A DNA stretch of 34,340 bases, from NCBI GenBank assembly GCA_021734705.1, contig JAIPIJ010000006.1, positions 1 to 34,340 on the forward strand. Reading direction: 5' to 3'. The position numbers and the translations under genes were made by a program. Below, piece by piece: positions 8,219 to 15,267 of this stretch; within the stretch, counting starts at the first letter, position 1, and every line of letters begins with the position of its first letter. This stretch comes from Candidatus Peribacteraceae bacterium (GTDB lineage: Bacteria > Patescibacteriota > Gracilibacteria > JAHISY01). Under the pieces are notes generated by a model. It saw nothing but the letters and a program-made list of their open reading frames with translations, ran no database searches and was not told the DNA's origin.

Positions 8219-8372
8219 TTTCAGGAGTCTTTTTGAAAGCTTCGTTAATTTCCTTAAGTGTTTTTTGCTTAGATTTATTGAGCTTAGCTTTACGCGCACG
8301 CTTTGAAGTATTTGATTTGATACGACGCGAAGAAATGCCAGTAAGTCCGTGAAATTTAGAGCTAGATCCCAT
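8211..8372 (-). CDS. Small basic protein (53 aa), function unknown
   Basis: A 53-residue frame (ATG 8372, TAA 8213-8211) lies between manC and atpC. It starts MGSSSKFHGLTGISSRRIKS and is rich in lysine and arginine, with a helical middle (TSKRARKAKLNKSKQKTLKEI). Its stop overlaps the proposed TTG start of atpC, and a TAAAAT box with a GC-rich discriminator lies about 57 bases upstream, which together support a real gene. The basic helix faintly recalls the N-terminus of ribosomal protein bS20 but is far too short for it. I do not assign a function. Confidence 0.55.
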   Translation of the reverse strand: MGSSSKFHGLTGISSRRIKSNTSKRARKAKLNKSKQKTLKEINEAFKKTPEID

Positions 8373-8429
8373 AGTTCAGTGGTTAATTTTCAATGCATTC
8401 TCAATGCATAGAGTGCGATGAGTGCGCGG

Positions 8430-8435
8430 ATTTTA
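8430..8435 (-). promoter_or_regulatory. -10-like TAAAAT with GC-rich discriminator, before the small gene and atpC
   Basis: TAAAATCCGCGCAC on the minus strand; the TAA of the box is also the stop codon of manC. The same box plus CGCG discriminator recurs before rpmH, rpmE and the aminotransferase. A direct repeat of CAATGCAT (8391-8398 and 8402-8409) lies in the presumed leader. No clear -35. Confidence 0.35.
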
Positions 8436-9515
8436 AATTAGTCTGCGGCGAGCAGCAACTCCACTTTCCAGCTTTTGAACAACTTTCTTTATCTCACCAC
8501 TCTTACCCTTCTGGCAAACCAGTAGCGCATCGGCGGTCTCGACGACAATCAAGTCTTTGATGCCGACTAGGGCAACGAATTTTTTAGTGGCAGTTTTAAC
8601 CAGATTTCCGGAAGCATCTAGCGCAATAAAATCATTCTCAATCAGATTCTCCGAAACTTTAGAGAGCTCATTTTTGAGGCTCTCCCAGGTACCCACGTCA
8701 CTCCAACCGAGTTTGGCTGGCAGGATTGCAATCTCGTTCGGCGGCACTTTTTCGAGGATAGCAAAGTCAACCGAAATCTTTTGGCAAGCTGAATACTCAC
8801 GCCGCACGACACGAGCTGAGAAATTAGCAGCCAGTACATTTTGGAGCCGGCGAAAAGTCTCAGGTAAATGAGCCTGAAACTTAGAAAGCAAATAGTCTGA
8901 ACGCCAAACAAAAAGTCCTGTGTTCCAAAAATGCCTTTTAGAGGCGTGGAATTTCTTAGCCTGGGGCAGCTTTGGTTTTTCAATAAATTTCTTGAGCGCG
9001 AAAACTCTTTGCCCGCGCGCGTCTGGCAAACGTTTAGCAACCTCAGCCCAACCGAATTGAGTCGCCGGAAATTCCGACTCGACCTCAACAATCGCGATCT
9101 TCCCGGATCGAGCAATCTCGGCAGCTGCACAGACTTTTTTTGTGAAGGCTTTTTCGTCGCGGATCAGGTGGTCGGCGTACACTACAGCGAAAACTCCACC
9201 CGGATTACGCTTCTCTAGAATTGCTGCAGCAAAACCAAGGCAAGTCGCCGTATCGCGAAAAGCTGGCTCGGCGATAATATTTTTAGTTGGAATCATTGGA
9301 GCCTGCGCTTTGACGATCTTCGAAAACTCACGATTAGTAGCTACAAAAATATTGCGCGGCGGAGCTAATTTACGCGCCCGCGCAACAGCCAACTCAAAGA
9401 GTGTTTTCTGATCAACTAGTTTCTGAAACTGCTTAGGCAACCGTTTCCGGCTCATCGGCCACAGCCGAGTTCCGACTCCCCCAGCCAGCACCAAAATCTG
9501 AAGATCTTTAGACAT
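8433..9515 (-). CDS. manC: Mannose-1-phosphate guanylyltransferase
   Basis: The enzyme makes GDP-mannose from mannose-1-phosphate and GTP in the cytoplasm, a donor for surface glycans. The 360-residue protein opens with the nucleotidyltransferase signature LAGGVGTRLWPMSRKRLPKQF-type loop (from residue 10). It has YADHLI (metal-binding aspartate), FIEKP, WNTGLFVWR, and SVDFAILEK followed by GWSDVGTW, all typical of ManC/GMP. The length matches the single-domain form without the phosphomannose isomerase fused in some bifunctional versions. It is transcribed away from infA; a TAAAAT box ends 7 bases before the ATG. It heads a short minus-strand group with the 53-residue gene and atpC, whose functions are unrelated. 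The symbol follows family convention. Confidence 0.93.
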   Translation of the reverse strand: MSKDLQILVLAGGVGTRLWPMSRKRLPKQFQKLVDQKTLFELAVARARKLAPPRNIFVATNREFSKIVKAQAPMIPTKNIIAEPAFRDTATCLGFAAAILEKRNPGGVFAVVYADHLIRDEKAFTKKVCAAAEIARSGKIAIVEVESEFPATQFGWAEVAKRLPDARGQRVFALKKFIEKPKLPQAKKFHASKRHFWNTGLFVWRSDYLLSKFQAHLPETFRRLQNVLAANFSARVVRREYSACQKISVDFAILEKVPPNEIAILPAKLGWSDVGTWESLKNELSKVSENLIENDFIALDASGNLVKTATKKFVALVGIKDLIVVETADALLVCQKGKSGEIKKVVQKLESGVAARRRLI

Positions 9516-9522
9516 TGGCGGA

Positions 9523-9528
9523 ATTTTA
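9523..9528 (-). promoter_or_regulatory. -10-like TAAAAT before manC (leaderless type)
   Basis: TTTTGCTAAAAT includes a TG extended -10; the box ends 7 bases before ATG 9515, so the transcript would start at or next to the start codon. Confidence 0.5.
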
Positions 9529-9628
9529 GCAAAATCTATTTTTTGATTGGAAAATAATTTTATTTAACAATATTTTTATTTTTTAGCAAGACGTTTTTTA
9601 CAATTTTCAGAAAAAAGTCCCCCAAAGT

Positions 9629-9657
9629 TTGATTTTGCGCTTACTCATCAGTATAAT
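9629..9657 (+). promoter_or_regulatory. Strong sigma-70-type promoter of the infA-ribosomal protein operon
   Basis: TTGATT (9629-9634), exactly 17 bases, then consensus TATAAT (9652-9657). Transcription should start near 9664, giving a leader of about 13 bases before ATG 9677. The 90 bases upstream are very A/T rich and could serve as an UP element. Confidence 0.8.
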
Positions 9658-9676
9658 CTTCCGGCTTTATTTTTTT

Positions 9677-10027
9677 ATGGCCCGTCATTTCAAAATTCAA
9701 AAACAAGTCGTTCCAAATAAGAAAAAGAACGCTCCGAAAGCCGACAAGGAAGTGATTTCCGCACTCGGCCGGGTCACCGAGACCCTCCCGAACGCTGAGT
9801 TTTTGATTGAATTGCTAGACGAAATTTACCAGGGCCACAAACTCAAAGCTCGTATCTCCGGAAAGATGCGCATGCATCATATCAAGATCATCCTCGGGGA
9901 TTACGTCAAAGTCGAGCTAAATCCTTACGATCTCAACCGAGGTCGTCTCACGTTCCGTTTCCGTAGCAAAGTCGAAGCACTCCGTGAATCTCAAACTAAC
10001 TCCTCATCTGAAGAGAATGAAAGTTAA
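9677..10027 (+). CDS. infA: Translation initiation factor IF-1
   Basis: IF-1 binds the 30S A site during initiation. The OB-fold core is clear: [17 protein letters not shown], then [42 protein letters not shown] choose ATG 9677 ([10 protein letters not shown]) because a more upstream TTG at 9629 falls on the promoter -35. The product is 116 residues against about 72 in most bacteria. The extra length is a lysine-rich N-terminal extension of about 28 residues, a short DEIY insertion where others read ELDNGH, and an acidic tail ending EENES. It is the first gene of the operon and overlaps rpmJ by 11 bases, suggesting coupled translation. There is no ribosome binding site; a T run precedes the ATG. 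Confidence 0.94.
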   Translation: MARHFKIQKQVVPNKKKNAPKADKEVISALGRVTETLPNAEFLIELLDEIYQGHKLKARISGKMRMHHIKIILGDYVKVELNPYDLNRGRLTFRFRSKVEALRESQTNSSSEENES

Positions 10028-10130
10028 ACCATCTGTCAAACCACGCTGCCCGAAATGTAAGGTCATTCGCCGCAAAGGCGTCGTGCGTGTGATCTGCCAA
10101 ACCAAGCGCCATAAACAGCGCCAAGGTTAA
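10017..10130 (+). CDS. rpmJ: Ribosomal protein bL36
   Basis: A 37-residue product of the 50S subunit, [20 protein letters not shown] and so on, ending KRHKQRQG. Zinc ligands are C11, C14, C27 and H32, the classic CxxC...C...H form. The start codon lies inside the last codons of infA in another frame. Length and sequence are normal for the family. It is too short to be found by simple ORF length cut-offs. Confidence 0.96.
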   Translation: MKVKPSVKPRCPKCKVIRRKGVVRVICQTKRHKQRQG

Positions 10131-10164
10131 TTCAATTTTCAATTCACGGTGTACCAATAGGCAA

Positions 10165-10210
10165 TTAAGTTCCTAAACCTAGAACCTAAACCCTAATCCC
10201 TAAAACCTAG
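10165..10210 (+). repeat. Heptanucleotide array, CCTAAAC type, between rpmJ and rpsM
   Basis: Units of 7 bases, consensus CCTAAAC, begin at 10178, 10185, 10192, 10199 and 10206, preceded by a 6-base unit at 10172 and a degenerate one at 10165. Almost every unit holds TAA or TAG, so stops occur in all three frames. The array ends 2 bases before the rpsM ATG and fills most of the otherwise empty 82-base gap. Confidence 0.75.
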
Positions 10211-10212
10211 AT

Positions 10213-10593
10213 ATGGCTCGCATAGCTGGAATCAATCTCGCCCCAGAAAAACGCATCGAAGCTGCCTTGCTAGCAATTACTGGTATCGGCCGCTCCCTCG
10301 CCGGAAAAATCTGTATGAACAGCAAAATTGATCCTAATAAAAAAGTAAAAGATTTGTCAGAAAAAGAGGAGGAGGCTCTCCGTGCTGAAATTGCTAAACG
10401 ACCGACTGAAGGCGACCTACGCCGAATTGTGAACCAAAATATCAAGCTACTGCAGGATATCGGGACCTACCGGGGCGGTCGGCACAAAAAGAGACTCCCC
10501 TCTCGCGGCCAACGCACACGCAATAACGCTCGCACTAAACGCGGCAAGAAAGTCACCATGGGTAGTGGCCGTGCCAAGGTCGAAAAGAAGTAA
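10213..10593 (+). CDS. rpsM: Ribosomal protein uS13
   Basis: A 126-residue head protein of the 30S subunit that contacts 16S rRNA and the P-site tRNA. MARIAGINLAPEKRIEAALLAITGIGRSLA is the typical N-terminus, with the helix-two-turn-helix segment. The C-terminal GTYRGGRHKKRLPSRGQRTRNNARTKRG is the tRNA-facing tail. There is no Shine-Dalgarno; the start follows the heptad array directly. Third gene of the operon in the usual order S13-S11-S4-alpha. Confidence 0.97.
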   Translation: MARIAGINLAPEKRIEAALLAITGIGRSLAGKICMNSKIDPNKKVKDLSEKEEEALRAEIAKRPTEGDLRRIVNQNIKLLQDIGTYRGGRHKKRLPSRGQRTRNNARTKRGKKVTMGSGRAKVEKK

Positions 10594-10623
10594 TCCATTT
10601 AACTAACCTATTAATTAACCCAA

Positions 10624-11055
10624 TTGGCCGAAAAAGAATCTAAAAAGACCGAATCGAAAAAACCAGCTAAAAAAATAGTGAAGGCTAAGAAGCGCAAGAT
10701 TCGCCGTACCGTACCTCACGGCTGCGCTCACGTCCTAGCTGGTATGAATAATACCCTCGTAACAATCACAGACGAAGCGCACGCAGTGCTCGTTTGGGCC
10801 AGCAGCGGCGCCAGTGGATTCAAGGGCACTCGCAAATCAACTCCCTACGCCGCTCAAGTCGCCGCAAAAAACGCCGCCGAAAAAGGCAAAGAATTCGGAC
10901 TCGAATCTGTCGATGTTTTTATCAAAGGCATTGGTCCGGGCCGCGAACAGGCTGTGCGCGGACTTTCTTCTGCTGGTATTGAAGTCACTTCTATCACTGA
11001 CAAAACCTCTGCCCCGCACGGCGGCTGCCGCAAGCGCCGACCGCGCCGTGTTTAA
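10624..11055 (+). CDS. rpsK: Ribosomal protein uS11
   Basis: A 143-residue protein of the 30S platform. The core ILAGMNNTLVTITD-like segment appears as LAGMNNTLVTITDEAHAVLVWASSGASGFKG, followed by TPYAAQVAAKNAA, IKGIGPGREQAVRGL and the C-terminal PHGGCRKRRPRRV. The start is TTG at 10624: an in-frame TAA at 10612-10614 rules out anything upstream, and no ATG lies between it and the basic N-terminal extension AEKESKKTESKKPAKK. The extension is longer than in E. coli. The 30-base gap after rpsM is full of TAA/TTAA words that look like a decayed heptad array. Confidence 0.96.
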   Translation: MAEKESKKTESKKPAKKIVKAKKRKIRRTVPHGCAHVLAGMNNTLVTITDEAHAVLVWASSGASGFKGTRKSTPYAAQVAAKNAAEKGKEFGLESVDVFIKGIGPGREQAVRGLSSAGIEVTSITDKTSAPHGGCRKRRPRRV

Positions 11056-11075
11056 TTACTAATTTTTCACTCAAT

Positions 11076-11687
11076 TTGCTTTACAACGGACCCAAATGCC
11101 GACTCTGCCGTCGCGAAGGCAAGAAATTGTTTTTGAAAGGCGAACGCTGCAATACGCAAAAATGCGCTTTCGCCCGCAAACCAGAGGTCCCTGGCAAATA
11201 CGGCAAGAACTCAATGGGCAAGAAAACTGAGTACCACGGTCAGCTCCGCGCCAAACAAGCTGGTAAGCGCGCTTTTAATCTGACCGAAAAGCAATTCAAA
11301 AAATACTACGACGAGGCTAATCGCCGCGAAGGCACAACTACCGACAACTTCATCATCCTACTGGAAACTAGGCTGGACAATGCTGTCTATCGCGCTGGAT
11401 TTGCTGATTCTCGCAATCAAGCACGCCAGCTAGTCAGCCACGACTTTATCAGCATCAATGGCAAACGCGCCAAGACTCCTAGCATTCAGGTAAAAATCGG
11501 CGACAAGCTTGAAGTCAAAAAGTCCGACTCTCCGCTTTTTTCCGGGATCGCTAAGCGCAAGGACAACTCCCCCAACTGGCTCAAGGTCGACCTAGCCAAG
11601 TTGGTCGCCGAAGTCGTCGCTCTGCCAGAAGCCGTCGAATGCGAACAGATCGATACCCAGACAATTGTTGAGTTCTATTCACGTTAA
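11076..11687 (+). CDS. rpsD: Ribosomal protein uS4 (zinc-binding form)
   Basis: A 203-residue primary binder of 16S rRNA in 30S assembly. The N-terminus YNGPKCRLCRREGKKLFLKGERC followed by NTQKC has the four cysteines of the zinc-type (C+) S4. The S4 RNA-binding domain follows (LETRLDNAVYRAGFADSRNQARQLVSHDFISINGKR). The start is TTG at 11076, giving MLYNGPKC; the family usually reads MGRYTGPKC, so this fits. Fifth gene of the operon. Confidence 0.96.
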   Translation: MLYNGPKCRLCRREGKKLFLKGERCNTQKCAFARKPEVPGKYGKNSMGKKTEYHGQLRAKQAGKRAFNLTEKQFKKYYDEANRREGTTTDNFIILLETRLDNAVYRAGFADSRNQARQLVSHDFISINGKRAKTPSIQVKIGDKLEVKKSDSPLFSGIAKRKDNSPNWLKVDLAKLVAEVVALPEAVECEQIDTQTIVEFYSR

Positions 11688-11708
11688 TAACTTTTAACCC
11701 CCACCGAA

Positions 11709-12719
11709 ATGCATATCATCCAGCAAGAAATCGGTTTGCCAAAAATCACGGCAAAAAAAGTGGGAGACGATCACACGCTGTTTACAGTGGCACCATTGCC
11801 AAATGGTTACGGCATGACGCTCGGCAATGCCTTTCGGCGTGTTTTGCTGTCGAGCTTGCCCGGTGCGGCCGTTGCAGCAGTCAAAATCAAGGGTGCAACT
11901 CACGAATATACCGCTCTTTCTGGAGTGAAAGACGATATCTTGGATATGCTGCTCAATCTCAAACAACTTAATCTTAAAAAGCATTCGAAGAAGCCGGCCA
12001 CCTTGAAGTTGGAAGTTAAAAATCGCAGCGGGGAAATTAAAGCTAGCGATATTGAAAAAAATTCCGATGTGGAAATTCTTAACCCAGACCTGGTTATCAC
12101 GACTCTAGATAAAAAAGGTGAACTCAAGATGGAGATTATCGTCGAAAAGAATGTCGGCTATCTCCCGGCCGCTGAACGCCAAAAAAAGAACAAAGAGGCT
12201 GGATTGATCTACCTCGACGCAATGTTCTCACCGATCGAACGCGTACGTTACGACGTCACTGCTACACGTGTCGGCCAAATGACCAACCTCGACAAGCTTG
12301 AGATCGAAGTAAAAACCAACGGATCTATGAATCCGGAAGATTCAATGAAATTTGCCAGTAACATTCTGAAATCTTATTTCGACCTCTTCAATCAAAAGAA
12401 TGAACCGATCGAAGAAGAGTTTAAGACTGACCCAGAGAAAGTTGCTGCTGCAGAAAAGATTGAAGCCGAGCAACCACTCGCCAAAGATGAATCTGTTGGT
12501 GAACCTAGCACTGAAAAATACACTCCGATTGAAACCCTGCAATTCTCACCACGCACACTAAATGCACTGATCAACGGCGGTATCGGTTCGGTCGAGCAAC
12601 TCGTCAAATGCAGCCCAACCAAAATCGGAGAACTGCGTGGCTTCGGTTCCAAAGCTCTGGATGAAGTCGCCGAGAAACTAGCCACCAAAGGCCTCAAGCT
12701 CGAAGGCGAAGAAGAATAA
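11709..12719 (+). CDS. rpoA: RNA polymerase alpha subunit
   Basis: A 336-residue alpha subunit with both domains. The N-terminal assembly domain contains PLPNGYGMTLGNAFRRVLLSSLPGAAV, the usual dimer segment, and later VGYLPAAERQ and DAMFSPIERVRYDVTATRVG. A charged linker (about 235-270, EEEFKTDPEKVAAAEKIEAEQP) leads to the C-terminal helix-hairpin-helix domain (FSPRTLNALINGGIGSVEQLV...GFGSKALDEVAEKL), which binds UP elements and activators. A working C-terminal domain fits the A/T-rich region upstream of the infA promoter. Confidence 0.97.
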   Translation: MHIIQQEIGLPKITAKKVGDDHTLFTVAPLPNGYGMTLGNAFRRVLLSSLPGAAVAAVKIKGATHEYTALSGVKDDILDMLLNLKQLNLKKHSKKPATLKLEVKNRSGEIKASDIEKNSDVEILNPDLVITTLDKKGELKMEIIVEKNVGYLPAAERQKKNKEAGLIYLDAMFSPIERVRYDVTATRVGQMTNLDKLEIEVKTNGSMNPEDSMKFASNILKSYFDLFNQKNEPIEEEFKTDPEKVAAAEKIEAEQPLAKDESVGEPSTEKYTPIETLQFSPRTLNALINGGIGSVEQLVKCSPTKIGELRGFGSKALDEVAEKLATKGLKLEGEEE

Positions 12720-12742
12720 ATTAGCAACTATCAACCACTCAA

Positions 12743-13102
12743 ATGCGTCACCGCGTTAAAAAAATCTCGAGACTCGGCCGCCAAGCGGATCACCGCGGAC
12801 TATTGATTCGGAATCTCGCAACCAGCTTGGTCGTCCACGGCAAAATCCAGACTAGTGCAGCCAAAGCCGCTGCCCTACAGTCTAAATTCGAAAGGGTGAT
12901 CGCTAATCTGAAGAAAAAAAGTGACGATCGCGAAGCTGTCCGTTATCTCAAGTCGATCCTGCTGACTGAAAAAGCTCAGAAAAAAGTACTTGGTGAGCTA
13001 AAAGCCAAATATGCTGATCGTAAGAGCGGCTTCACGCGCATCACCCCAATCAGCATTCAGAAAGGCGATGCAACTCCTAAAGTCCAAATCGAATTGATCT
13101 AA
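12743..13102 (+). CDS. rplQ: Ribosomal protein bL17
   Basis: A 119-residue 50S protein found next to rpoA in nearly all bacteria. MRHRVKKISRLGRQADHRG and LIRNLATSLVVHGKIQTSAAKA are the family N-terminus. The usual ending is kept (GFTRITPISIQKGDATPKVQIELI). ATG start; the 23-base gap behind rpoA shows no ribosome binding site. Confidence 0.97.
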   Translation: MRHRVKKISRLGRQADHRGLLIRNLATSLVVHGKIQTSAAKAAALQSKFERVIANLKKKSDDREAVRYLKSILLTEKAQKKVLGELKAKYADRKSGFTRITPISIQKGDATPKVQIELI

Positions 13103-13104
13103 AA

Positions 13105-13539
13105 ATGAAAACTACTCTTCCAAAAATTTCCGAAATTCCAGCACAAGCCAAGTGGTACCTGATTGATGCAGCTGGCAAAACTGTCGGTAAAGTTGCGACT
13201 GAGGCTGCCCGCAGGTTGACCGGCAAACATCGTCCTGATTTCACTCCACACCTTGATCTTGGTGACGGTGTGATCGTCATTAATGCTGAAAAAGTAGTAC
13301 TGACTGGCAAGAAGCTGACTGACAAACTCTACCGTAGCCACTCGGGCTACCGCGGACATCTGAAAGAAACCTCTGCCAAAGACGTGCTTGAGAAGAAACC
13401 AACCAAGGTCGTCGAGCTAGCAGTCACGGGCATGCTGCCAAAAAATAAGCTGCGCTCAGCCAAACTCAACCGCTTGAAAATTTTCGTTGGCGCAGACCAC
13501 ACGCACGAAGCGCAGCAACCTGAAAAAATTGAAATTTAA
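13105..13539 (+). CDS. rplM: Ribosomal protein uL13
   Basis: A 144-residue 50S protein. AKWYLIDAAGKTVGKVATEAARRLTGKHRPDFTPHLDLGDGVIVINAEKVVLTGKK is the standard N-terminal half, then YRSHSGYRGHLKE and VTGMLPKNKLRSAKLNRLKIFVGADHTHEAQQP. The stop of rplQ is only 2 bases upstream. rplM-rpsI normally form a pair; here they are joined to the alpha operon, as in several other phyla. Confidence 0.97.
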   Translation: MKTTLPKISEIPAQAKWYLIDAAGKTVGKVATEAARRLTGKHRPDFTPHLDLGDGVIVINAEKVVLTGKKLTDKLYRSHSGYRGHLKETSAKDVLEKKPTKVVELAVTGMLPKNKLRSAKLNRLKIFVGADHTHEAQQPEKIEI

Positions 13540-13547
13540 TCCCTCCA

Positions 13548-13985
13548 ATGGAAGCTAAAGCTATTAAAAAAGACGCCGAGAAAAAAGATACCCGACCGTA
13601 TGTCTTCGCTGTCGGCAAACGCAAGACTGCCGTCGCCCGCGTGAAACTCTTTCCGGGCGGCAAAGGTGGAGTCACCGTCAATGAGCGAGAGCTGAAAGAA
13701 TACTTCACGGTTGGTAAAGACGTTTCCATATTCCTCGCACCATTCAAAGCGGCCGAAGCTAGCGACAAGAGCTATGATGTCGAAGTTAAAATCGTCGGTG
13801 GTGGCATCTCAGCCGGAGCAGCCGCCTGCCAACTCGGCATCGCCCGCGCCCTGGTCAAAGAAGACGAAACTCGCAAAGGCATCCTGCGCAAAGCTGGATT
13901 CCTGACTCGCGACGGCCGCACCAAAGAGCGCAAGAAGCCAGGCCTGAAGAGAGCGCGTCGCGCACCACAGTGGAGTAAGCGTTAG
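13548..13985 (+). CDS. rpsI: Ribosomal protein uS9
   Basis: A 145-residue 30S protein whose C-terminal tail reaches the P-site tRNA. VFAVGKRKTAVARVKLFPG, the GGGISAGAAACQLGIARAL helix and the ending RDGRTKERKKPGLKRARRAPQWSKR are all canonical, including the final KR. It starts with ATG and carries a short charged N-terminal extension (MEAKAIKKDAEKKDTRP). It is the last gene of the operon. Its TAG stop is the first three bases of a TAGTTAC heptad array that also folds into the terminator. Confidence 0.97.
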   Translation: MEAKAIKKDAEKKDTRPYVFAVGKRKTAVARVKLFPGGKGGVTVNERELKEYFTVGKDVSIFLAPFKAAEASDKSYDVEVKIVGGGISAGAAACQLGIARALVKEDETRKGILRKAGFLTRDGRTKERKKPGLKRARRAPQWSKR

Positions 13986-14024
13986 TTACTAGTTACTAGC
14001 CACTAGTAACTAGTTTTTAGTTGC
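13983..14024 (+). repeat. Heptanucleotide array, TAGTTAC type, starting at the rpsI stop codon
   Basis: Six consecutive 7-base units all begin with TAG (13983, 13990, 13997, 14004, 14011, 14018). The first TAG is the rpsI stop codon. Because 7 is not a multiple of 3, successive TAGs fall in all three frames within 21 bases. A seventh, degenerate unit (CAGTGTT) follows. Confidence 0.9.
13988..14018 (+). terminator. Intrinsic terminator of the infA-rpsI operon, built from the heptad array
   Basis: ACTAGTTACTAG (13988-13999) and CTAGTAACTAGT (14003-14014) form a perfect 12-bp stem with a 3-base loop (CCA), followed by four more T. The stem arises because one unit reads TAGTAAC in place of TAGTTAC. 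The position right behind rpsI and before a convergent gene fits a terminator. Confidence 0.75.
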
Positions 14025-14050
14025 CAGTGTTTTTGGTATGTATAGTTTGT

Positions 14051-14071
14051 TCCATGCTTCATGTTTCATAC
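14051..14071 (-). repeat. Heptanucleotide array, CATGAAG type, after purT
   Basis: Three 7-base units (plus strand TCCATGC, TTCATGT, TTCATAC) abut the TGA stop of purT (14072-14074) with no gap. Read on the purT strand, two of the three units carry TGA. Confidence 0.8.
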
Positions 14072-15250
14072 TCACTCCTCCACTACTTTTATCTGCTCCA
14101 ACATCCTCCCCGTCTTCTCGCGGGCTTTTTCGACATCTACATCCGCGGCGAGACAGACTCCGAGGCGGCGGTTCGGACGGGAGGACGGCTTGCCGAAAAG
14201 GCGGATGGCTGTGTCTTTCTCCTTCAGAGCTTCATCGATGCCTTCGAAGGAGATATTTTCTGAGTTTTTGGCAGCTAGGATTACTCGCGAAGCTGCTGGA
14301 CGGACATTTTTGATCTCCGGGATAGGTAAACCGAGGATTGCCCGAACGTGTAGCTCAAATTCGCTCAGATTCTGTGAGATCAAGGTGACCAATCCGGTAT
14401 CGTGAGGGCGTGGGGAAACTTCACTGAAGATAACGTCATCGCCGGCGATAAATAATTCAACGCCGAAAATACCACGGCCACCGAGATTCTCGACGACGGC
14501 TCCGGCAATTTCCTCACACTTCTTGATAACTGCATCAGAAAAACCCTGGGGCTGCCAACTCTCGCGGTAATCCCCCGCGATCTGGACATGGCCCACCGGC
14601 GGACAGAAAGAAATACCGTCGACGTGGCGAACAGTCAGCAGAGTGATCTCTGTGTCGAATTTGACGAACTCTTCGATAATTACTTTCTCGGACTTACCGC
14701 GTGATCCAGAAAGTGCATACTCAAAGGCCTTTTCGATATCTTCTTCGCTTTTAATTGTAGATTGGCCCTTGCCGGAAGAAGACTGGATCGGCTTCACGAC
14801 ACAAGGAATCCCGATCTCTTCGACCGCAGCCTTGAATTCATCCAGATTCTCTGCGAAAGCATATTTGGCGGTCGGCAATTTCAATTCCTCAGCGGCGAGC
14901 CGACGAATCCCCTCGCGGTTCATCGTCAGGTTGGTCGCCCGAGCAGTTGGGATGACGTTGAAGCCTTCCTTTTCTAATTCGAGCAGCAACTCAGTATTAA
15001 TCGCCTCAATCTCCGGAACGATATAGTCTGGCTTTTCAGACTCGATCACTTTGCGCAGTTCCTCGTCTGACTGCATATCAATCACAAAGCTCTTGTGGGC
15101 AACCTGCATCGCCGGAGCGTTTTCGTAGCGATCCACACCGATGACTTCGACACCAAGCCGTTGCGCTTCAATCACGACTTCTTTGCCAAGTTCGCCGCAG
15201 CCAAGCAGCATTAGTTTGGTAGCTGTTGAGGTGAGCGGAGTGCCGAGCAT
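14072..15250 (-). CDS. purT: Formate-dependent phosphoribosylglycinamide formyltransferase
   Basis: PurT is an ATP-grasp enzyme that makes formyl-GAR from GAR, formate and ATP in purine synthesis, without folate. The 392-residue length matches the family. [25 protein letters not shown] is the N-terminal dinucleotide-type fold. ATP-grasp motifs follow ([62 protein letters not shown]), and the C-terminus has [21 protein letters not shown]. The closely related PurK lacks the SPRPHDTG form seen here. No other purine gene is in the window; small-genome Patescibacteria often lack this pathway, so it points to a less reduced member. ATG start, 17 bases after the Wzy-like gene. Confidence 0.95.
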   Translation of the reverse strand: MLGTPLTSTATKLMLLGCGELGKEVVIEAQRLGVEVIGVDRYENAPAMQVAHKSFVIDMQSDEELRKVIESEKPDYIVPEIEAINTELLLELEKEGFNVIPTARATNLTMNREGIRRLAAEELKLPTAKYAFAENLDEFKAAVEEIGIPCVVKPIQSSSGKGQSTIKSEEDIEKAFEYALSGSRGKSEKVIIEEFVKFDTEITLLTVRHVDGISFCPPVGHVQIAGDYRESWQPQGFSDAVIKKCEEIAGAVVENLGGRGIFGVELFIAGDDVIFSEVSPRPHDTGLVTLISQNLSEFELHVRAILGLPIPEIKNVRPAASRVILAAKNSENISFEGIDEALKEKDTAIRLFGKPSSRPNRRLGVCLAADVDVEKAREKTGRMLEQIKVVEE

Positions 15251-15267
15251 AATAGGAGAGGGTTAAA

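Noticed and set aside
8219-8299. A 27-codon extension of atpC to ATG 8299
   Set aside because: It is the small basic gene read in another frame and shows no epsilon-subunit similarity.
8373-8432. Possible tRNA (GTTCAGTGGTTAA-like words)
   Set aside because: No cloverleaf can be drawn; the acceptor stem and anticodon arm are missing.
9629-9676. A 16-codon upstream extension of infA from TTG 9629
   Set aside because: It covers the -35 and -10 of a near-perfect promoter, so it would not be transcribed.
10171-10210. Telomere or linear-chromosome end
   Set aside because: The CCTAAAC-like units lie inside a ribosomal operon and are few and imperfect.
13983-14071. CRISPR array
   Set aside because: Units are 7 bases with no spacers and no cas genes are in the window.
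14021-14405. Plus-strand frames after rpsI
   Set aside because: They run antisense into purT and begin behind a terminator; no recognisable protein.
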